Origin: Bacteriovoracaceae bacterium
GTDB lineage: Bacteria > Bdellovibrionota > Bacteriovoracia > Bacteriovoracales > Bacteriovoracaceae
Reading direction: 5' to 3'
DNA length: 58,714 bases
NCBI GenBank assembly: GCA_017858255.1
Contig: JAFMBV010000013.1
Coordinates: 1 to 58,714, forward strand
A model generated the notes under the pieces. It ran no database searches. It was not told the DNA's origin and saw nothing but the letters and a program-made list of their open reading frames with translations. The translations under genes were made by a program, and so were the position numbers. Within the stretch, counting starts at the first letter, position 1. Each line of letters begins with the position of its first letter. Shown here in pieces: positions 10,101-18,218 of this stretch.

Positions 10101-10844
10101 AATAATTGGTATGAGGACGAAGTTAATTGGCGAGGGTTAGCAACTCGAAATAGTGCAGGGGTTCGCTCTGAAGAAGGTGTTTTAGATATGTTTAGGGAGC
10201 TTGATAAACATATGACTTCTAATAATATCTTGAGAACTGTTAAGGGGAGTGATCCTGCAAGTATTCGCAAAGTGGCCATTGATAATATGGAAAATTATGA
10301 AAAAGCGGCACGAGTAGATGGTAATGGTGATATTGCGAATATTGCCCAATGGCATGCAGACGCAGTTAATCCTCATTATGGAAACTCTATCGGTTACTCG
10401 ACTTCTAAACAAGAAAAAGTCGGAGAGGCCTTTGCGATGGGCGCTATGCAAGTGGGAGAATATAGAACGCTACCTGGTGAAAAAATAGCGGATTATCTCA
10501 AAGCCGAAAATCAAGCCAGAGTTTTTCAACGTTTAAATGTTGGAGTTCGACGTAGTATAAAAGATGTCGACTTTATGAGACTCAAACCTTTGAGAAATGA
10601 CTTTTCTTATAACTATTTTCGTCAACAAGAGGTCATGGGAATTGGTGCTGCTGAACCAGATGCGATTATGATTATTAAGGAGCTTGATAGTCAAAGAAAC
10701 GTACTTAAAAGTTATGTCAGAAACCCTGATCGACCCTATGAGGTTTGGGTCGTTGATGGAAATGCTGTAGAGGGCGTTCGTCCTCTACAGGGAACTTACA
10801 AAACTATTGACTTGAGGCAGGGCCGCTCTCCAGCTGGCCCTTAG
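4149..10844 (+). CDS. giant exported protein with Fic domain and putative C-terminal ADP-ribosyltransferase
   Basis: This 2231-residue protein begins with a signal peptide whose end, L-V-S-C, looks like a lipobox, so it may be a lipoprotein. Residues about 305-365 hold a cysteine-rich segment followed by a hydrophobic stretch. Residues 690-1310 contain degenerate repeats (two helical modules and four beta-rich modules). A helical, probably coiled-coil region (about 1680-1755) leads to the perfect Fic motif HPFGDGNGRTTR at 1786-1797. Fic enzymes usually transfer AMP or another phosphate-linked group to a target hydroxyl. At the C-terminus an R-S-E pattern typical of ADP-ribosyltransferases can be read: WRGL (R1995), GYSTS (2082-2086) and QQEV (E2161). 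The Fic call is firm and the ART call is inference. It starts with GTG inside the upstream gene and overlaps the convergent exporter by 41 bases. A role as an effector on prey or host is plausible but unproven. Confidence 0.88.
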   Translation: MLSRLLPLVLILLVSCVNIHAEVEEVDNFAAETEMILFNEECAEGECIQQIIDQYEAVHKLAQDNKCLPPEGESEDSILAYYEETILNESCIQYLRKLKELEDHLKMIESELVTHAQGEEVRCDPARVSVDGVLSEELVAAAGSSSELQCTEEKKAEIKNECMADASCALKSNLVSMGGRFLLSRENGESEEEMIKRYLGDNCSASDDNCFYQLASGFKTAAMAFLEGSWELIKMAGNGIKNGVVSTWNSLWGVEAETSTDALALAEASEDDGVLSMIIANPGQALGNMWDGLVSMLTEWMANDVFCQKWEGAAHESECLEPAESWRCLSCKSMFNGGCHLVGAALAEIVPAFLTGGAVSAIRWGGKAGVTLARSLKISDKTREAIKNSRLAQATSRAASKALDFSGTSKLIGHSANLLSKSLGLVRRFMISPLRVGASKSLNVLAELGKKAGTFTFVKNGKRYVSYGGRGLVTTGKILIYPIDNPLTRVAFNFGMKVGPSKVVGGVRATSGAAKVTGALDNTDDPFIRMKLAEENIINLSRGRADGVFPDPKVLDQNISIFKGARDEYLMTLRNTREDTARALLNSKEKVSLNEVVEELFPELRYGDDLSRTLSSEELRSAEAQLRAILTNMDDPVRKSQFIQEFHHWRSSPLRSKRGIDNQLFFNPNEVHLNARLSPKERVRKGFQILGIDSSKVAKEDLIRLEKGIENAHAVGQGRGAGVYEYTSAEISRKYRMLREFGFTKDQSANLVRSGIAGDIPDFTKFNDFSDDLFKELVSAADGLPSAKAYENFLTNNRKTLDDLIAKENLRLHDLAPENFSALKSLRDGKEYVILKNGSGQNFVFRANGDRLGFFRKARSESLNDFVGGKSHTFQNADGEKFVYSSLYDSDLPQLRRTEFKPPTSRKEFDVWKNEVLRKYPVNDPDIMARFENFANERKADLLELFKQGKLLPDEVRPNNMHIVFDPDANKKVILFLNETEGKVNNSFIFGMNKDELINELPFSRLGRLEINNAANRFIFDDGRMLSMHESNMGFSSFSMTDGVASRTSLRENGFFNKLDESAKNHLSPEGFAEFRKFMQIHAANIEEGIVRQQFTPMDIAPQTFKTFKAADGNQYGIFYKNQFEDSLVFRLNDGANISKKPYTLYGDELERFGHDITLNDGSLVRSWREGGELKHTFTTREARDVRFLSDDVHRKFDITNSAGIRLNEEFLNFVRNNEITIKQAILNNRLSVSQIEPSQFIKLTSENGDEFISFIKNGKFEDNLFFPTDKTILRGHEARDGFVQFDRLRDFGNEYNNGPRLNLTFNESRGDVFSLRNAGKNNYSEMYKTSNVLRNASLDFNERLATVKRYLSPSSTNGQKGKDAILQALDVGKGSGTSVFNYSKSELREVRRILTGGGFNSPDREFLIRSGLAARPPNRFAESTTGLFADDFITMSRKTFGEKVDDLEKVLQEPGVISRRYTAKEAENIKNNIESLFFIDNRHSADELRKVVLGEGSLSRLRLFERYNDTGTNGFRNYQKTNKWLMEEKPEISMETFKRIQSNFMQEGVENIKDKYLGQLRDAGVIGNVTTRKPIDEITLNNIRSNPYTDFKVLREFDDGLKTGEIIYPNVPNVKETALARISDSNPDIVEKVRFLKGAEAERQVILKKIKDTRNLDGELNQQLSALWSARNRINNVTNKSPKEIETLKSLDEEIQRLSRRMDNLQNEIKEEAARLTRDLNQINRKAEKIDTKTLQQRLVNALAEERIDWFNKLRAELGPINSSEKLENFADLVAEFQRDLVSIHPFGDGNGRTTRQFALYYPLLKEGFPPPRILDPDTDLFKPLEVWQQEVKDGIFASQRLIEDVTDRARLGLALEDSVELLRPMGDYQIQRQMFRKGKNPWVEGPEATSVDRRQFNYYVKEVLEENQDLLNDVTARPRETWENVHRLAEERYKKNNIYYDYRGKAGKNRIEELSMGMPDDDFKSLFGRSTFENPEAYQFKMNNWYEDEVNWRGLATRNSAGVRSEEGVLDMFRELDKHMTSNNILRTVKGSDPASIRKVAIDNMENYEKAARVDGNGDIANIAQWHADAVNPHYGNSIGYSTSKQEKVGEAFAMGAMQVGEYRTLPGEKIADYLKAENQARVFQRLNVGVRRSIKDVDFMRLKPLRNDFSYNYFRQQEVMGIGAAEPDAIMIIKELDSQRNVLKSYVRNPDRPYEVWVVDGNAVEGVRPLQGTYKTIDLRQGRSPAGP

Positions 10845-13140
10845 CGTCTTTTTTATCAAAGACTAAGAGAAATGCTGGCAGAAAGATAAGGTCTACAACA
10901 AGTGCTGAGAGAAGTGTTACTGAACAAAGGATTCCAAAATTTACATTTGGTAAGAAATCTCCAAAAACATAGAGGCCAAAGGCCGAACTCAGAATTAGAG
11001 TTGTGATAACGAGAGCACTTCCTGTGTAACGAAAGATCTTGATAATATTTTCATCTTGAGTCATGCCCTCTTCTTTATTCTTAAAATAATTCGCTAGAAA
11101 GTGAATCGTATCATCCACAGCGATACCTAAACACACACTGGCAACAAGTGATGTGCCTAGATTGAGGTCCATATCAAAAATCGCCATCGTCGCTGCACCA
11201 AATGTCAGTGGAAGGACATTAGGAATAAGAGAGATTAAACCAATCTTAATTGAACGGAAAAATATCATAAGGCAGATGGAAACAAAGATCATGGCCATTA
11301 TGATGGATTGAATAAAGGTTTGCACCACGTAATCGATCATATCTTGGAAAAGGTTTGCTTTGCCAGCTATCGTTAGATCTAACCCTAACTCAAGTGCCTT
11401 TGCTTTAATCTTATCGCGATAGATCGCCCAATTTGTGGTGTCGTAGACAGTCCACAGTAGAGAAATTCGGGTGGTGCTATTGTCTAAGGAAATCCGGTCA
11501 TTAATATCCATACCAGGGGGGAGGCTTAAAGTGTAGAGGAAGAGGTATTGAGCCACCTGATTTTGCGTTTCGGGAATTTTGTAAAAGGCGGGGTCATTAT
11601 TATTTATAACCTGATTCATTTTTTTTAAAATATCAAGAATAGAGACGGTATTGTTCACAGGTTCTAAAGATCGCAACCAATCATTAAAGAGTGAGACTTT
11701 CTTTAGAAACTCTGGAGATTTTGCCATATCTGGACCACCCGCTTTTAAGATAAGCTCCGGTCCTGCACTTCCTCCAATATACTTTTTTACAACTTCATTG
11801 GCGCGGCCAATTCGTGAGTCTTGACTGAAATAACTATCTGGGTCTGCATTGGTGGAAACACTATTTCCTAGATAAACAGACACTATGGACAGCGTAAAAA
11901 ACACAAGAATGATTGGGAATCGCCACCTCTTTATTAAGGCGAAGGAAGCAGTATTTAACTTGCTCGATTTATTTCCTTTTTGGTCATCATGAAAAATGGG
12001 TGGAACTTTATAAGAAACAATTGATATTAATGGTATGAGAAGAAAGATGGTAAAAAGCCAAGCAATCATACAACCAATGCCAGCAAGAAGACCTAGGTGT
12101 TTTATAGGAATTAACTTGGTCGTCATTAAACTGAAGAGACCGATACTTGTCGAAAAACTTGTCAGAAATGTGGGCACGAAGTTTTTATGTACGGTAAGTT
12201 CTATCGCCTTCTCCGGACTTTCACCTTTACCCCGAAATTGAAAAAAGTTAACCATTATGTGAACGCTATCAGCAATTCCGATTGCCACAAGTATGATGGG
12301 AAGGATGGCCAATATAGCGCTGAAGTGAATTCCCCACCAAAAACCAAGACCTAAAGTTGCGGTAACACAAGTTATGACGATCAGAAATGGTAGTAGCATC
12401 GCCTTAAAACTTCTGAAAACATAGAAAAGGTAGGAGATAAGTAGGAGGAAGAGAAGGGGCATGATGAGTTTAACATCACCCATAGATACTTCTTCAAAGG
12501 CATAATTCAGACTGGCCTTACCAGTTATGTGGAATTCAAGATCTCCTTTTGAATACTGTTCCAATATTTCACGGGTTTGAAAAACGATGTCTTTATAGCG
12601 AGGTGTTTGTACATTTGATGGAATAAGGTGGGCAAAGATGAGGGCCAAACGGGCCTTCTTATCGACTAGGTATCCCTTGATTGATTTATCATTAAGGGAC
12701 AACTCCTTTCTTGATTGAAGGAAATCAGTATCAAAATCCTCACCAATTAAAGGCTCGACATTAATGTCATTTTCTACAGAGCTAACATAATTATAATTTG
12801 TAATAGATTCGACTCTGATTACTTGAGGTATTTGCCAAGCCTTCGAAGTGATCTCATGAATGACTTTCATGTGCTTGGATTGAAAGAGGTCGCCCTCTAT
12901 GTCGTCAGGTAAGTGCACAACGATGACAAGGGTTTCGTCATTGCCAAAGGTTTTTTCGAGATAATTGAGAGTATCAAGTTTAGGATCTGATTCATCAAAC
13001 CAGATACGAACATCATTTTTACTGTGAAAATGAATAAGGCCTGAACTTAGTCCAAGAAGGACGATGAGTGTTGCGCTGATGAGTGTCTTTGGATATTTCT
13101 TAATAATGGCCAAATATTTGGATATAATCTTATTTGTCAT
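10804..13140 (-). CDS. RND/MMPL-family membrane exporter
   Basis: This 778-residue protein has the two-fold RND layout: TM1, a large periplasmic loop (about residues 35-210), a five-helix bundle, TM7, a second periplasmic loop, then a second bundle. The conserved RND aspartates are in G-I-A-D-S-V-H-I-M-V-N-F-F and G-I-A-V-D-D-T-I-H-F-L-A-N-Y-F. Such single-chain transporters (COG1033 type) move lipids or hydrophobic metabolites using the proton gradient. It overlaps the upstream GH3 gene by 11 bases, so the two form one translation unit, and its cargo may be the GH3 product (inference). The 3' end overlaps the giant Fic gene on the other strand. Confidence 0.88.
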   Translation of the reverse strand: MTNKIISKYLAIIKKYPKTLISATLIVLLGLSSGLIHFHSKNDVRIWFDESDPKLDTLNYLEKTFGNDETLVIVVHLPDDIEGDLFQSKHMKVIHEITSKAWQIPQVIRVESITNYNYVSSVENDINVEPLIGEDFDTDFLQSRKELSLNDKSIKGYLVDKKARLALIFAHLIPSNVQTPRYKDIVFQTREILEQYSKGDLEFHITGKASLNYAFEEVSMGDVKLIMPLLFLLLISYLFYVFRSFKAMLLPFLIVITCVTATLGLGFWWGIHFSAILAILPIILVAIGIADSVHIMVNFFQFRGKGESPEKAIELTVHKNFVPTFLTSFSTSIGLFSLMTTKLIPIKHLGLLAGIGCMIAWLFTIFLLIPLISIVSYKVPPIFHDDQKGNKSSKLNTASFALIKRWRFPIILVFFTLSIVSVYLGNSVSTNADPDSYFSQDSRIGRANEVVKKYIGGSAGPELILKAGGPDMAKSPEFLKKVSLFNDWLRSLEPVNNTVSILDILKKMNQVINNNDPAFYKIPETQNQVAQYLFLYTLSLPPGMDINDRISLDNSTTRISLLWTVYDTTNWAIYRDKIKAKALELGLDLTIAGKANLFQDMIDYVVQTFIQSIIMAMIFVSICLMIFFRSIKIGLISLIPNVLPLTFGAATMAIFDMDLNLGTSLVASVCLGIAVDDTIHFLANYFKNKEEGMTQDENIIKIFRYTGSALVITTLILSSAFGLYVFGDFLPNVNFGILCSVTLLSALVVDLIFLPAFLLVFDKKDAKGQLESGPASSQ

Positions 13141-14644
13141 TCTTATTCCTTTTCCAAGGGTTCATAGCATCAGCAAGGCTGCGGTTATTCATGAGTCTTG
13201 GGACTTTATTTTGATGGGTCATTTTGTTAATAGACTTCATGTATTCAATAAAAGCCCCATGCTCTAGGCTCGTTATAATTGGATCATGCAGAACACTACC
13301 TTCAATAAGCATTTTGTAATTGTCACTAATCTTACAAAGCTCAAGAGAGAGTTCTTTTGAAAAGGAATTCAAGTTGGTTGGTTCTTTTTGAAACTCAATA
13401 AGCCACTCATGACGATTCCCTTTGTTCTCATCAGTAATGTGCGGGGCTACAGAGAAGTCCCGAACCTCAACATCAAAATGAGAGGCCGTCTTAGAGAGAG
13501 CGCTTTCAACCTGTTCGGATATAAGATGTTCGCCAGAGTTAGAAATAAAGTGTTTTGTTCTTCCTGAAACCTTCAGGCGGTATGGGCGAATGGAAGTAAA
13601 CGTTACGGTATCTCCTAGGTCATAGGCCCAAAGCCCTGCCATAGTAGTGATGACAATGGCGTATACAACTCCAATCTCGACTTCTTTTAATGAATGTCTT
13701 TTTGGATTTTCATTATCCCAATCAGTTAAAGCAACAAACTCATAGAATATTTCGGCATTCGGTACTAACAAGAGATCATCTTTATTTTGTTGATCTTGAA
13801 AAGCAATGAAGCCTTCTGAGGCACTAAAAACCTCTAACCGATGAAAGGGTTTTCCTATTAATGTCTCCATCCTCTTTTTATAAGGACCATAGGCAACACC
13901 ACCATGGGTGATAATATCAAGGTTTGGAAATACCTCTGAAACTGTTTTTGCTCCAGTTTTTTCAAGTAATCTTTCAAAGTAGCGAATAATCCAAGCAGGG
14001 AAGCCACCTACCATTCCGACATCTTGATCAAAGGATTCCTCAATCGTTTTGATCATCTTCAAATCCCAGTCGTCGATAGTATTAGTTTCGACACTAGGGA
14101 TACGCTGACTCTTCATAAAACTTGGGATGTGGCGATTGAAAATACCCGTAATTTTACCGTAACTTAAAGGTCCGTCCTGAACCATTTTTGGGTTGGCCGA
14201 GAGAATAACCATTTTTTTTAAAAGTGGTTGGTAGTTATCCGTATCTTTTAAATAAGTAGCTGAACAAAGAATAGAGGAGGCCATACCCTTTTTTAATGAG
14301 TCTTTGGTCACGGGAATAAACTTTTCTCCTGATGTCGTCCCCGATGTTGTCGCCAAATAAAGAGGAAAGCCCGGCCAAAGGACATCTCGTTCCCCCTTAC
14401 GTATTCTATCTACATAAGGCCTTAAATCATCGTATTTTGAAATGGGAACTAGCTTTTTATAATCCTCATAGGAGGTATCGATAGTCAGCTGGTGGTCTTT
14501 TCCAAACGTCGTTAGTTCAGCATTTTTCATGAGAGTTTTGAAAACTTGCTCTTGTGATAAGAGGGCCTCTTGAGAGAATTGTGCAATCTTTTTTGCCATT
14601 CTTCTAAAGTAGATTTTGAATATGAATTTCTTTAAAAATTTCAT
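13130..14644 (-). CDS. GH3-family acyl-acid amido synthetase
   Basis: GH3 enzymes adenylate a carboxylic acid and join it to an amine, usually an amino acid. The plant members conjugate auxin or jasmonate; bacterial substrates are mostly unknown. The ATP-binding motif is clear: L-A-T-T-S-G-T-T-S-G-E-K-F-I-P-V. Later family blocks are also present (V-F-S-A-S-E-G-F-I-A, A-G-L-W-A-Y-D-L-G-D-T-V and the S-G-R-T-K-H-F-I-S stretch). The open frame extends to a TTG at 14680, but ATG 14644 has GAGGAG at good spacing and gives 504 residues, near the family size. It overlaps the downstream RND exporter, suggesting synthesis and export of an acyl-amide. The substrate cannot be read from sequence. Confidence 0.87.
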   Translation of the reverse strand: MKFLKKFIFKIYFRRMAKKIAQFSQEALLSQEQVFKTLMKNAELTTFGKDHQLTIDTSYEDYKKLVPISKYDDLRPYVDRIRKGERDVLWPGFPLYLATTSGTTSGEKFIPVTKDSLKKGMASSILCSATYLKDTDNYQPLLKKMVILSANPKMVQDGPLSYGKITGIFNRHIPSFMKSQRIPSVETNTIDDWDLKMIKTIEESFDQDVGMVGGFPAWIIRYFERLLEKTGAKTVSEVFPNLDIITHGGVAYGPYKKRMETLIGKPFHRLEVFSASEGFIAFQDQQNKDDLLLVPNAEIFYEFVALTDWDNENPKRHSLKEVEIGVVYAIVITTMAGLWAYDLGDTVTFTSIRPYRLKVSGRTKHFISNSGEHLISEQVESALSKTASHFDVEVRDFSVAPHITDENKGNRHEWLIEFQKEPTNLNSFSKELSLELCKISDNYKMLIEGSVLHDPIITSLEHGAFIEYMKSINKMTHQNKVPRLMNNRSLADAMNPWKRNKNDK

Positions 14645-14879
14645 TTCTGTCGGCTCCTCAATTGGCTGGGACGTTATCAAGGAACACCAGAAATATCACT
14701 ATTTTCAGGTATATGTTGCGTGGTGTTGTTGGCGAATAATAATGAATTTTTACTAAAAACTGACAATAGACACCAGTTCCTTACAATGTCCGAGCTTTTT
14801 TCTTTCTTTAACTTACACAACTTGTCGGATACAGGCCCCAAAAGTAATTTATCTTCAGCGAAATACTTAGGAGAAATTT

Positions 14880-15767
14880 ATGAAAAAATGGATTTTATTA
14901 TTGGCTTTAGTTTCCTCGTTTTCCTCATGGACATGCGATTTTCATGGAGAAAGTGGGATCACAATTGATAATGACCTATGGATTGGTCCAAATGACAAAA
15001 ATGCTGCTGGTGTAACAAAAGAGCAATTTGATGGGGCCATAAACGACGTTGAGGCCATCTATAATGAAATTGTTACTTCTCACGGCGGAGCCTTAAAAGT
15101 TGTAAGAAATTGGGATGATGGCACAGTAAATGCTTTTGCTAAACAAACCAATGGTGATTGGGAAGTTCACATGTTTGGTGGTCTCGCTCGTCACGAAACA
15201 GTAACACCTGATGGTTTTGCCTTAGTTGTTTGTCATGAATTAGGACACCATCTTGGAGGTGCTCCTCGTAAAATGGATTGGTTTGGCCAAATTCGTTGGG
15301 CAGCAAATGAAGGACAAGCGGATTATTGGGGAATTTCAAAATGTTTTCGTAAGCTTCTAGAAAAAAGAGGCGATAGTCTTGAGGTTGTTAAAACGATGAC
15401 GGTTGATCCAGAAGTTCAAACTGTTTGTGATGCTGAATTTGGAGCATCTCAAGAAGAGTCTGCTATTTGTGTTCGCTCTGCTTATGCGGGTCGTTCATTA
15501 TCTTCTTTATTTCACTCACTAAGAGGCTTAACTGAAGAGCTATCATTCTCAGTTAAAGATCCAGCTGTTGTTACAGCGACTAGTCATTCACATCCATTAC
15601 CACAATGTCGTCTAGACACTTACTTTAGTGCAGCTTCTTGCGGTATTGCTTCTAATATTGATACAGATATGGAAGATCCAAATATTGGAACATGCAACAG
15701 AACGAAAGGTGATACGACAGGCGTAAGACCACTATGTTGGTACAACCCCTCCGAATACATCAAGTAG
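14880..15767 (+). CDS. exported zinc metalloprotease-like protein
   Basis: A signal peptide (MKKWILLLALVSSFSSW) precedes a mature part of about 275 residues. The zinc motif H119-E-L-G-H123 is followed by L-G-G-A-P, and a likely third ligand is E144 in ANEGQADYW. The spacing and the E-x-x-A-D wording place it among gluzincin-like proteases, but no specific family is assigned. Eight cysteines in the mature protein suggest disulfides and periplasmic or extracellular action. The Shine-Dalgarno TAGGAGAAATTT sits just before the ATG. It stands alone, with its own terminator. Secreted proteases fit the digestion of prey periplasm, but a housekeeping role is possible. Confidence 0.82.
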   Translation: MKKWILLLALVSSFSSWTCDFHGESGITIDNDLWIGPNDKNAAGVTKEQFDGAINDVEAIYNEIVTSHGGALKVVRNWDDGTVNAFAKQTNGDWEVHMFGGLARHETVTPDGFALVVCHELGHHLGGAPRKMDWFGQIRWAANEGQADYWGISKCFRKLLEKRGDSLEVVKTMTVDPEVQTVCDAEFGASQEESAICVRSAYAGRSLSSLFHSLRGLTEELSFSVKDPAVVTATSHSHPLPQCRLDTYFSAASCGIASNIDTDMEDPNIGTCNRTKGDTTGVRPLCWYNPSEYIK

Positions 15768-15793
15768 GAACACAGTAGAAAATTTTGATCGTA

Positions 15794-15826
15794 AAAAGCC
15801 CGCGCTAAGTTCGCGGGTTTTTTTGT
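15794..15826 (+). terminator. rho-independent terminator after the metalloprotease
   Basis: The stem CCCGCG (15799-15804) and CGCGGG (15812-15817), with a 7-base loop, is followed by a run of seven T. The A-rich 5' flank could also let it work for the minus-strand operon. Confidence 0.88.
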
Positions 15827-15834
15827 CTTAAACT

Positions 15835-15978
15835 TTACTCACTACTCCTCATTGAGAAATATTCTTTAGTAGTTATTCTTTGTACCAAGGTGTCTTCTCT
15901 TCTAGCAGCCATGGCAATTTCTGGAATTTTCGTTTTTGCATGATGATCAAGGTAACGCTTGAGGATCTGAGAGCGCAG
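15835..15978 (-). other. short open frame behind the receptor gene, possible gene remnant
   Basis: About 48 sense codons read from a CTG at 15978 to a stop at 15835, with a plausible protein-like composition (LKRYLDHHAKTKIPEIA ...). No ATG, GTG or TTG with a ribosome binding site opens it. The only ATG leaves 25 residues. It may be the tail of a lost gene or chance. It lies between the receptor stop and the metalloprotease terminator. Confidence 0.2.
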
Positions 15979-15998
15979 GGAAATGATTAAGCATTTGC

Positions 15999-18218
15999 CT
16001 AGAATTGTTGATTAAGACCGACTACAAAAGTCCTCGGAGAGCCTGGACGGGCGCCAAATGGTCTCAAGCTGGTAAGGTAGGTGTTATCAAGGATATTGTT
16101 AATTCTTAAGAACGCGCGACCTTTTGCCGCGTAGTTATATGAGAAGGCACTATCTACAACTCCGTAAGAGGGTATTAGTCTTCTGCCTTCTGCGATCGCT
16201 TGGTCGGCCAACTGATCTTTCCAGAGAATATTTAGGTCCATGGAAAATTTCTTGTATTGGACACCTGTACCAAAATTGATCTGATTTTGAGGCACGTAAG
16301 GCATAGGGTCGTTTACTCTTATTATGTTGTTACCACTTGTTGAGCCCCATTCTGGATTTGAATTAGCGAAGCTGGTTTTGAAGCGGGCAACGGTGAATGT
16401 ATAACCAAGGCGAACAGGAAAGCGAAAGCTACCTTTTGAGAACTCATGATTGGCCATAGTTTCAAGGCCATAAATCTCCGCCTTTCCACCATTGAACTCA
16501 GTATCGATATTTTCATCACTACAGCCGGAAGAAAAACTACAAGTACCTTTTAGGTTTTGATAGTCGCTATAGAAGGCAATGGCCTCAAAGTAGATAGGGG
16601 ACTTTATACGGAAGCCAGCTTCATAGTTAATTGCTTCTTCAGGTGCTATGGACTGGCTTTGACCAGGCCCAACTAAGGTAACACCTTTATTAACTCCTGC
16701 AAGAATTACCATTTCAGAGTTTAGAGAATAGTTAAAACCGATCCCGGGAACAAAGACATTTTCAGTGTTTTTCTGAATACTTGTTCCTAAGAGCCCACGT
16801 GGGTCGCGAGTGTGGTCCACTTGTTCAACTCTAAAACCAACTTTGGTTGTTAAGTCTCCCGCTATAATTTCATCTTCTGTGAAAAAGGCGATGGCGTTTG
16901 ATGTATCTTGATTTTTATTAGTAACTTGGAAGCTGTCTTCTTGATAAATGAGATCTCCGTCGATCATTTGTGCCAACGTTTCTGAGTGATTTCTCTCAAC
17001 TTGATCTCTATGTATTCTTATTCCTATTGAGACTTCATGAGCGATCTCACCACTATTTAAGCTCATATTTAATTTTGATTGAATGCCTTGTGAATAATAG
17101 AAGCGATCATTGGCACCAATTCTTAAACTCTCAGTACCATTTGCTGAATTACGAGTGCCTCTCAAAAGGTTAACGAGGTTATCTGGATCAACTCCCGTTC
17201 CTAGTGCCGATCTAAAGTCTTGCCGGTTAAAAAGGTCGCTAAACTTAGACCAGTTTCTGTCCATTTGATGATGATATAAAGTCGTCTTACTTTTCATCCA
17301 AGAGAGTGGGCTTATAGAGTAACTAGCTTGAAGTGCTGTACGATTCCACTGCAGGTTATCGTCCTGACTCGCGGCATAGCGAACAAAAGCATTACTATTA
17401 AAATCTTCAGAAGAAGTGCCAAGGTAAGTTTCGTCAGAGTTTTCATTAGCAAAAGAAAATTTAAATTCGAGTTTTTGCTGGCGACCAGAAATACTTTTTC
17501 CTAGTTTTACGAGGACATCATTTTGTTCGAATGTTGCTTCTTCACCATTAGGGAGGGAGCGAATAAGATCTCCTTCCTTACGATTAGCTTCTATAAACCA
17601 GTGAAAACCATTCTTTTGACCACGATTGTTAAGACGTAATTGAGAAAAAGTTCCCCCACTAACTTCCACTTCTGATCCTACAGGACCAAAGAGTGGCTTG
17701 CTCAACATATTAATCGCGCCCCCAATAGAGTTGGGCCCGTATTGAACCGAGCTAGGGCCTTTAAATACCTCCATAGAGGAAAGACGACTTGTGCTTGGAA
17801 AATAGTAAGCGGCTGGAGCAGCGTAGGGGGCTGGACCTATCAGAATTCCATCTTCCATTAAAGTGATCTTCTTAGAACGATGAGGGTGAGCACCTCTTAA
17901 GCCAATATTGGGTCTAAGACCTAGTCCATCTTCTTCTTGAATATAAACCCCAGGTACTTTATCTAAAACCCGATTTACATCTTGATAATTAAAAGTCTTA
18001 AGTTCTTTTTGATCAATGAAGTGAGCACTGCCTGGTGTATAGAATACCTTTTCTTTGGAGCCGATGACATAAATGACATCTTTCTCATCATTCTTATTTT
18101 GTTCATACTCACTCGTGTCCTGAATGATTGGAGTGAAAGAACTTGTCGTCTCAGTAGTTTGCGAAAGGGTCGAGACGATCAGAAAGCTAAATAGAAAAGA
18201 AAGAATTCCTTTTGCCAT
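15999..18218 (-). CDS. TonB-dependent outer-membrane receptor (FecA-like)
   Basis: A 739-residue outer-membrane receptor. Signal peptide, then the plug domain (about residues 45-170: D-V-I-Y-V-I-G-S as a TonB-box-like start, then V-P-G-V-Y-I-Q-E-E-D-G and I-G-L-R-G). Next come a long beta-barrel rich in aromatic strands and a C-terminal phenylalanine (L-N-Q-Q-F) needed for barrel insertion. Plug wording (R-P-N-I-G-L-R-G, G-P-S-S-V-Q-Y-G-P-N-S-I-G-G-A-I-N) is like iron(III)-citrate and related siderophore receptors. It is the last gene of an operon with tonB, a DUF4856 protein and imelysin; its ATG overlaps the imelysin stop (TAATG). Substrate is likely an iron complex, inferred from neighbours. 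Confidence 0.9.
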   Translation of the reverse strand: MAKGILSFLFSFLIVSTLSQTTETTSSFTPIIQDTSEYEQNKNDEKDVIYVIGSKEKVFYTPGSAHFIDQKELKTFNYQDVNRVLDKVPGVYIQEEDGLGLRPNIGLRGAHPHRSKKITLMEDGILIGPAPYAAPAAYYFPSTSRLSSMEVFKGPSSVQYGPNSIGGAINMLSKPLFGPVGSEVEVSGGTFSQLRLNNRGQKNGFHWFIEANRKEGDLIRSLPNGEEATFEQNDVLVKLGKSISGRQQKLEFKFSFANENSDETYLGTSSEDFNSNAFVRYAASQDDNLQWNRTALQASYSISPLSWMKSKTTLYHHQMDRNWSKFSDLFNRQDFRSALGTGVDPDNLVNLLRGTRNSANGTESLRIGANDRFYYSQGIQSKLNMSLNSGEIAHEVSIGIRIHRDQVERNHSETLAQMIDGDLIYQEDSFQVTNKNQDTSNAIAFFTEDEIIAGDLTTKVGFRVEQVDHTRDPRGLLGTSIQKNTENVFVPGIGFNYSLNSEMVILAGVNKGVTLVGPGQSQSIAPEEAINYEAGFRIKSPIYFEAIAFYSDYQNLKGTCSFSSGCSDENIDTEFNGGKAEIYGLETMANHEFSKGSFRFPVRLGYTFTVARFKTSFANSNPEWGSTSGNNIIRVNDPMPYVPQNQINFGTGVQYKKFSMDLNILWKDQLADQAIAEGRRLIPSYGVVDSAFSYNYAAKGRAFLRINNILDNTYLTSLRPFGARPGSPRTFVVGLNQQF

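Noticed and set aside
14720-14968. Open frame of 82 codons upstream of and overlapping the metalloprotease start
   Set aside because: It overlaps the signal-peptide region of the metalloprotease in another frame, and its own start has no ribosome binding site.
15119-15137. TGGCAC-N5-TGC, like a sigma-54 promoter
   Set aside because: It lies inside the metalloprotease coding region and the -12 half is imperfect.
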